Made by a program: the position numbers and the translations under genes. A stretch of DNA of 27,910 bases from an uncultured Clostridia bacterium (GTDB lineage: Bacteria > Bacillota > Clostridia > UBA1381): the NCBI GenBank assembly GCA_959602045.1, contig CAUGRT010000033.1, positions 1-27,910 of the forward strand, in the 5' to 3' direction. This document shows, in pieces, positions 23,440 through 27,910 of this stretch. A model generated the notes under the pieces. That model ran no database searches, was not told the origin of the DNA, and worked only from the letters and a program-made list of their open reading frames with translations. How positions within the stretch are numbered: position 1 is the stretch's first letter; every line of letters begins with the position of its first letter.

Positions 23440-23498
23440 AATAAGATGAAACACTGAATAATGGCGCAGTGCGCCTTGTTGAAAGACTGGAAGAAAAG

Positions 23499-25232
23499 AT
23501 GATTGATAAGATTTGGCAGTACAGAAATGAAAAAATAAAGCGTGAGGACATCGAAGCGGCGGTGCGTGAGCTGCACATTCCGCCGGTGTTTGTGACGATT
23601 CTGATGAACCGCGGAATCGAGCGTGAGGACATGCTTGCGTTTCTGCAAAAATCCATGAAGAATGTTGTGAATCCGATGCTGATGACGGATATGGAGCAGG
23701 CAGCGGAGCGGATTCAGGCGGCGTTGGAGCAGCATGAAAAAATCGTCATATACGGAGATTACGATGTGGACGGAATCACCTCAACGGCGCTTTTATATGA
23801 TTTTCTGACCGCTTTGGGCGCGGATGCGGAGTACTATATTCCCGACCGCAAGGGCGAAGGCTATGGAATCAACATTATGGCGGTCAATAAATTAATCAAG
23901 CGCGGCGTAAAGCTGATGATTACTGTGGACTGCGGCATTACGGCGATCGGCGAGGTGGAGTTTGCCGCATTGCAGGGGATGGATGTGATTATTACAGATC
24001 ACCACACCTGCAAGGAGCGAATCCCGACGGCTGCCAAAGCGATTGTGAACCCAAAGCGGGACGATTGCTATCCGTTCCGGGAGCTGGCAGGGGTTGGCGT
24101 GGCGTTTAAGCTGGCGTTGGCTTTGGCGATGAAGCGCGGCATGAAAACGATGGAGGTCTTTAACCGGTACATTGATTTGGCGGCGATCGGCACGGTGGCG
24201 GATGTGGTTCCGCTTTCGGGCGAGAATCGCATTATCGTGGATCGGGGAATCAAGGCGCTGCGAAAGACGCAGAGAGTCGGTTTACGGGCGCTGATGGAGT
24301 GCGGCGGTGTACGGAGCGAAACGGTAAATGCGGCTTCGATTGCATTTGGATTGGCACCGCGGCTGAATGCTGCCGGGCGGCTTAGCGAGGCGGAGATCGG
24401 CGTAAGGCTGCTGCTTTGTAAAAACGCGGCTGAGGCGGCGAAAATTGCGGAGGAATTAGAGGAACAGAACCATGAGCGGCAGATGACGGAGCAGAAGATT
24501 TTGGACGAAGCGATGGAAATGATTGCGGCGGATCCGAATTTTGAAAAGAAGAAGGTCATCGTTCTGGCGCGCGAGGATTGGCATCATGGAGTGATTGGGA
24601 TTGTCGCATCGCGGATTTGCGAGAAATTTTATAAGCCGTGTATTTTAATTTCCCATTCCAACGGAATCGGAAAGGGGTCGGGGCGGAGCATTGAGGGCTT
24701 TGATTTGTTTGAGGCGCTTTCGGCATGTGAAGAATATCTGACGCAGTTCGGCGGTCATAAGGCGGCGGCAGGACTGACGATCAATCTTTCGGATTTGGAG
24801 GAATTTACAAAGAAAATCAATCAATATGCCGACAGTGTGCTGACGGAGAAAGATATGATCCCGAAACTGCGGATTGATTGTGCGATTTCTGAGCGTTCCG
24901 TTACGCTGGAGAATGTGGAGGTGCTTGCACGATTGGAGCCGTTCGGCGTTGGGAATGAAAAGCCGGTCTTTTCGCTTTCCGGCGCGGAGATTGCTTATAT
25001 CAGCGCGGTGGGCGCCGACAATAAGCATTTGCGGATGACGGTACAGAAGAACGGAAAGCAAATGGGTTGTATCGGGTTTAATCTCGGCGGATATACGGAG
25101 TATTTCAAGCCGGGTGATCGGGTAGAGCTTGCATTTCAGATGGATATTAACCACTATCAAGGCAACCGAAACGTTCAGCTTTTGCTGAAGGATATTAAAC
25201 GGACGCCGATTGCGGGGAGGGAAGCGCAGTGA
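23499..25232 (+). CDS. recJ: Single-stranded-DNA-specific exonuclease RecJ
   Basis: A 5'-3' single-strand exonuclease used in recombination and mismatch or base-excision repair; cytosolic and Mn/Mg-dependent. Numbered from ATG 23499 (577 residues), the DHH-family motifs are YGDYDVDGITS (85-95), MITVDCGIT, ITDHHT with the DHH triplet at 167-169, AGVGVAFKLALAL, APRLNAAGRLSE, HHGVIGIVASRI, GKGSGRSIEGFDLFEA and GGHKAAAGLTI of the DHHA1 domain, then a C-terminal OB-like domain (FGVGNEKPVF). The ATG at 23499 has GGAAG upstream and fits the family N-terminus; a GTG at 23469 would add 10 residues. It overlaps rel by 4 bases. It shows none of the AT-rich wobble of the preceding operon, consistent with core genome. 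Confidence 0.93.
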   Translation: MIDKIWQYRNEKIKREDIEAAVRELHIPPVFVTILMNRGIEREDMLAFLQKSMKNVVNPMLMTDMEQAAERIQAALEQHEKIVIYGDYDVDGITSTALLYDFLTALGADAEYYIPDRKGEGYGINIMAVNKLIKRGVKLMITVDCGITAIGEVEFAALQGMDVIITDHHTCKERIPTAAKAIVNPKRDDCYPFRELAGVGVAFKLALALAMKRGMKTMEVFNRYIDLAAIGTVADVVPLSGENRIIVDRGIKALRKTQRVGLRALMECGGVRSETVNAASIAFGLAPRLNAAGRLSEAEIGVRLLLCKNAAEAAKIAEELEEQNHERQMTEQKILDEAMEMIAADPNFEKKKVIVLAREDWHHGVIGIVASRICEKFYKPCILISHSNGIGKGSGRSIEGFDLFEALSACEEYLTQFGGHKAAAGLTINLSDLEEFTKKINQYADSVLTEKDMIPKLRIDCAISERSVTLENVEVLARLEPFGVGNEKPVFSLSGAEIAYISAVGADNKHLRMTVQKNGKQMGCIGFNLGGYTEYFKPGDRVELAFQMDINHYQGNRNVQLLLKDIKRTPIAGREAQ

Positions 25233-27493
25233 CAGATAATACAAAATATGCGATTTTAGCGCCGGAGCAGCTGCCGCAGACGGCAGACGGAGATACAGAC
25301 GCGATTGTGGAGAAGATTATTGCGTCGGTCAAGGGATATTCGCCCAACGCGAATACGGACATGATTTATGTAGCGTATCGTCTGGCACGGGAGGCGCACA
25401 AGAATCAGAAGCGCAAAAGCGGTATGCCGTATATTGAGCATCCGGTGCAGGTGGCGTACATTGCGTCGCAGTTTAATTTAGACGCGACAACGATTACGGC
25501 GGCATTGCTGCATGACGTTGTGGAGGACACGCCGTTTTCGCTGGAGGACATTGAAACGCTGTTCGGCAAGAATGTAGCCGGATTGGTGGACGGTGTGACG
25601 AAGCTGCGGAAGATCAAATATGTATCGCGGGAAGAGCAGCAGGTAGAGAATCTGCGGAAGATGTTCTTTGCGATGGCGAAGGACATCCGCGTAATTATGA
25701 TTAAGCTTTTGGATCGGCTGCATAATATGCGAACGCTGAATTTTATGAGTCGGGAAAAGCAGCTGCTGATTTCAAAAGAAACGTTGGATGTTTATGCGCC
25801 TTTAGCGCATCGTCTGGGTATGTCAAAGATCAAAATTGAATTGGAGGATCTGGCGTTAAAGTATCTGGATCCGGTGGCATATGAGGAGATTGCGCGAAGC
25901 ATCAACCAGAAAAAGAGCGAGCGCGAAAAATACGTTAAGGATATTATTGCGATTTTTGAAAAGAAACTGGATGAAATGGGAATCAAGGGTCAGGTTACGG
26001 GACGTGCGAAGCATTTTTACAGCATTTTCAGAAAGCTTTATACAAAGAACAAGACGATGGACGAACTGTATGATTTGTTTGCGGTTCGGATTATCGTGGA
26101 TACAGTAACGGATTGCTATGCGATTCTGGGTATGGTGCATGATTTGTACACGCCGGTGCCGATGCGGTTTAAGGATTATATTGCGATGCCGAAACCGAAC
26201 ATGTATCAGTCGCTGCATACGACGGTTATCGGCCCGAACGGTACGCCGTTTGAGATTCAGATCCGAACCTGGCAGATGCATCAGATTGCGGAAAACGGTA
26301 TCGCGGCGCACTGGAAATACAAAGAGGGAATCACGGGCGAAAGTGAGATGGACAGCAAGCTGGAGTGGGTTCGAAACTTGCTGGACACGCAAAATGAGTT
26401 ATTGGATACCGATGATTTCTTCAACACGTTAAAAGTGGATTTATTTGAGGATGAGGTTTTTGTATTCACGCCGCAGGGGAAGGTTATATCCTTGCCGGCA
26501 GGGGCAACGGTGATTGACTTTGCGTTCCGGATTCATTCGCAGGTCGGTTATAAGATGAGCGGTGCGAAGATTAACGGAAAGATTGTTCCGAACAACTATG
26601 TGTTACAAACGGGTGAAATCGTGGAGATTCTGACCGGGAACACGCATGGACCGAGCCGGGATTGGCTGAAGGTTTGCAAGACCTCGCAGGCGAAAAACAA
26701 GATTAATCAATGGTTCAAGCGCGAGCGGCGCGATGAGAATATTGAGCACGGAAAAGAACTGATTGAGCGGGAGCTGCGGCGTTTGGGCAACACGCATGCG
26801 CAGTTATTCAAGCCGGAATGGGTCGAGGTGATTACGCGGCGTTATGGATTTCAGACGCTGGATGATTTATATGCCGGTGTAGGCTATGGCGGCTTGACGG
26901 CGCAGAAGGTAGTCGTACGGCTGCGCGATCGTTGGTTACAGCAGCAGCGTGAAGCGGAGGAAAAGAAGAAGCAGGAAGCGATTTTCAATGATGAGTCCGG
27001 CAGTGTGGAGGCGGTCAGCGCGAAGCACAACGGTTCGAGCCGCGGAATTGTGGTTAAGGATATTGACAATTGTCTGGTGCGGTTAGCACACTGCTGCAAT
27101 CCGGTTGCCGGAGATGATATTGTAGGATTTATCACAAAAGGCAGAGGGGTCAGCGTACACCGCCGCGATTGCCCGAATATGAATCCCGACACCATGTCCG
27201 AGGAAGACAAGGCGCGGTTTATTGAAGTATGGTGGGATGCGGAGAGAAGCACCTCATATATTGCGAATTTACAGATTGAGGGCCCGGATCGGGACGGTAT
27301 CTTATTGGAAGTCACCAACGCGCTGGCGGACATGAAGGTACACATGAAGTCAGTCAATGCATTCGTCAACAAAAAAGGCATGGCGGTGATTCAAGTGGGA
27401 ATCGAAATCCGCAACACCGCGGACTTAGCTGCCATCAACAAAAAACTACGTCAAATCCGGGGAATCAGCAAAATTTCCCGAACATCGAATTAG
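25229..27493 (+). CDS. rel: Bifunctional (p)ppGpp synthetase/hydrolase (Rel/SpoT homologue)
   Basis: Controls the stringent response by making and breaking (p)ppGpp. The 754 residues contain, in order, an HD hydrolase domain (His95-Asp96 in ALLHDVVEDTPF, KLLDRLHNMRTL), the synthetase domain with RFKD (313-316) and NMYQSLHTTVIGP, a TGS domain (VFVFTPQGKVISLPAGATVI), a helical segment, the conserved-cysteine domain (HCCNPVAGDDI, Cys622-Cys623) and a C-terminal ACT domain from about 675. RFKD is the RXKD form typical of bifunctional enzymes, not the EXDD form of synthetase-only RelA. All hydrolase motifs appear intact. The start is GTG 25229, overlapping the recJ stop (GTGA). In many Firmicutes apt lies between recJ and rel; here it is absent. 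Confidence 0.95.
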   Translation: MTDNTKYAILAPEQLPQTADGDTDAIVEKIIASVKGYSPNANTDMIYVAYRLAREAHKNQKRKSGMPYIEHPVQVAYIASQFNLDATTITAALLHDVVEDTPFSLEDIETLFGKNVAGLVDGVTKLRKIKYVSREEQQVENLRKMFFAMAKDIRVIMIKLLDRLHNMRTLNFMSREKQLLISKETLDVYAPLAHRLGMSKIKIELEDLALKYLDPVAYEEIARSINQKKSEREKYVKDIIAIFEKKLDEMGIKGQVTGRAKHFYSIFRKLYTKNKTMDELYDLFAVRIIVDTVTDCYAILGMVHDLYTPVPMRFKDYIAMPKPNMYQSLHTTVIGPNGTPFEIQIRTWQMHQIAENGIAAHWKYKEGITGESEMDSKLEWVRNLLDTQNELLDTDDFFNTLKVDLFEDEVFVFTPQGKVISLPAGATVIDFAFRIHSQVGYKMSGAKINGKIVPNNYVLQTGEIVEILTGNTHGPSRDWLKVCKTSQAKNKINQWFKRERRDENIEHGKELIERELRRLGNTHAQLFKPEWVEVITRRYGFQTLDDLYAGVGYGGLTAQKVVVRLRDRWLQQQREAEEKKKQEAIFNDESGSVEAVSAKHNGSSRGIVVKDIDNCLVRLAHCCNPVAGDDIVGFITKGRGVSVHRRDCPNMNPDTMSEEDKARFIEVWWDAERSTSYIANLQIEGPDRDGILLEVTNALADMKVHMKSVNAFVNKKGMAVIQVGIEIRNTADLAAINKKLRQIRGISKISRTSN

Positions 27494-27725
27494 GGATGTG
27501 AGGGGGACGGGCTGTCCCCTGTTCCCCCCCTGCTTTCCCTTAGTTGGGTAGGGGCGTGCGCCGCCCCCCTCTTGCGGCTGATTTCTACATCAGTCTTTCT
27601 GTTGGCGCAAGAGGGGGTTAGTGCGAACCCCCTCTTGACACCCGCGCATAAACTTTTCGGAGAAAAGTTTAATCAAAAGCCTACAGCTCAAACATCCGCA
27701 CCTTGCGCGGAACTCGCTATCGGTA

Positions 27726-27754
27726 ACTTTTGCTCCGCAAAAGTGATTTTTATT
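27726..27754 (+). terminator. Possible terminator downstream of rel
   Basis: ACTTTTGC, loop tcc, GCAAAAGT (8-bp perfect stem), followed by GATTTTTATT. It lies 230 bases after the rel stop, so it would be a distant or backup terminator. Confidence 0.4.
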
Positions 27755-27782
27755 GGGGGACGCTGTCCCCCTTGCCCCCCTC

Positions 27783-27858
27783 ACTGGCGGTCGCCGTGAG
27801 GTTGGGTTGAGCCGCAGGGGGTACTGGCGGTTGCCATGAGGTTGGGTTGAGCCGCAGG
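27783..27858 (+). repeat. Two 36-bp direct repeats, 40-bp period
   Basis: The unit, which contains GAGGTTGGGTTGAGCCGCAG, occurs at 27783-27818 and 27823-27858 with two differences (CGGTCGCCG versus CGGTTGCCA). No coding role is seen. The two units are separated by 4 bases. Confidence 0.85.
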
Positions 27859-27879
27859 CTGCGACGACCAACATAAAAA

Positions 27880-27907
27880 TTTTGCCGCTGCAACGTAAGC
27901 GGCAAAA
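27880..27907 (-). terminator. Terminator-like hairpin facing left, for a gene entering from the right
   Basis: TTTTGCCGCT and AGCGGCAAAA form a 10-bp perfect stem with an 8-base loop. On the minus strand the stem is followed by TTTTT, so it would stop transcription coming from beyond the right edge. This implies a convergent neighbour of rel. Confidence 0.6.
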
Positions 27908-27910
27908 AGC

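Larger units (their letters stand above)
23136..23498. other. Intergenic region between the glycan operon and recJ
   Basis: About 360 bases without a supported gene. It contains a 16-bp palindrome (23217-23232), an AT-rich stretch (~23260-23400) and the recJ promoter (23411-23439). Short open frames across it overlap recJ or are AT-rich noise. It marks the border between the accessory operon and the G-richer core genes. Confidence 0.6.
27494..27879. other. Non-coding tail with many G/C-run inverted repeats
   Basis: About 390 bases with no convincing gene. Nested inverted repeats include GGGGAC/GTCCCC (27503-27519), CCCCCTCTTGCG/CGCAAGAGGGGG (about 27565-27619), AAGAGGGGGTT/AACCCCCTCTT (about 27609-27636), AAACTTTTC-gga-GAAAAGTTT (27650-27670) and ACTTTTGC-tcc-GCAAAAGT (27726-27744). 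Poly-G and poly-C runs alternate. One of these, or a run of them, may end rel transcription; the 27726-27744 stem followed by GATTTTTATT is the best candidate. Confidence 0.6.

Noticed and set aside
25856..26392. A 178-residue minus-strand frame inside rel
   Set aside because: Rel motifs are intact on the plus strand; the antisense frame is arginine/histidine-rich noise typical of such shadows.
27503..27519. GGGGAC/GTCCCC hairpin as the terminator of rel
   Set aside because: The stem is short and no T-run follows on the plus strand.

Overview
The window looks like a chromosomal segment of a low-to-mid GC anaerobic member of the Clostridia (Firmicutes). The evidence is consensus sigma-A-type promoters, strong AGGAGG ribosome sites, a bifunctional Rel next to recJ, LytTR/AgrC-type signalling, a ferredoxin-dependent 2-oxoacid oxidoreductase, and BspA-like surface proteins with a Gram-positive signal peptide. 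I cannot name the species. No tRNA, rRNA, transposase or CRISPR array was seen.

Region A (1-7.4 kb) is a decayed accessory locus. It holds relics of a NitT/TauT-type ABC transporter, a four-subunit 2-oxoacid:ferredoxin oxidoreductase (gamma, alpha and beta pieces), a phenylacetate-CoA-ligase-like enzyme, a LysR regulator and a cysteine synthase. Nearly every gene has lost an internal or terminal block, so unrelated genes are spliced together at abrupt joints. Two of the joints show about 8 bp of microhomology. Only an amidohydrolase and a class I/II aminotransferase look intact. A 209-bp internally deleted copy of the amidohydrolase sits directly before the full one. Together the relics suggest an ancestral amino-acid (possibly aromatic) fermentation locus: transamination, oxidative decarboxylation to an acyl-CoA, then CoA ligase. 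An assembly artefact cannot be excluded from sequence alone.

Region B (7.4-9.7 kb) carries an intact LytTR response regulator and GHKL sensor kinase pair with its own promoter. It is followed by a 21-bp-period direct repeat resembling a LytTR binding site and a strong terminator.

Region C (9.7-23.1 kb) is one tightly packed, apparently single-promoter operon: an unknown 84-aa protein, rfbA, rfbB, a 1187-aa secreted repeat protein, a membrane-anchored cadherin-like protein, a polytopic GT-C-like protein, a GtrB/ArnC-type polyprenyl-phosphate glycosyltransferase, an ATP-grasp/SDR fusion, a WecE-type transaminase, and two 4-TM SMR/ArnE-ArnF-like half transporters. The enzymes would make dTDP-Fuc4N from glucose-1-phosphate, modify it, load it on a lipid carrier, flip it and transfer it outside the cell. 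Because two exported proteins are embedded in the operon, they are candidate acceptors or partners. This is the best candidate in the window for an undescribed system.

Region D (23.1-27.9 kb) is core genome: recJ and the bifunctional (p)ppGpp synthetase/hydrolase rel overlap by 4 bp and are visibly richer in G than region C. A 417-bp tail follows, packed with G/C-run inverted repeats, a 36-bp direct repeat and a terminator-like hairpin oriented for a gene entering from the right.
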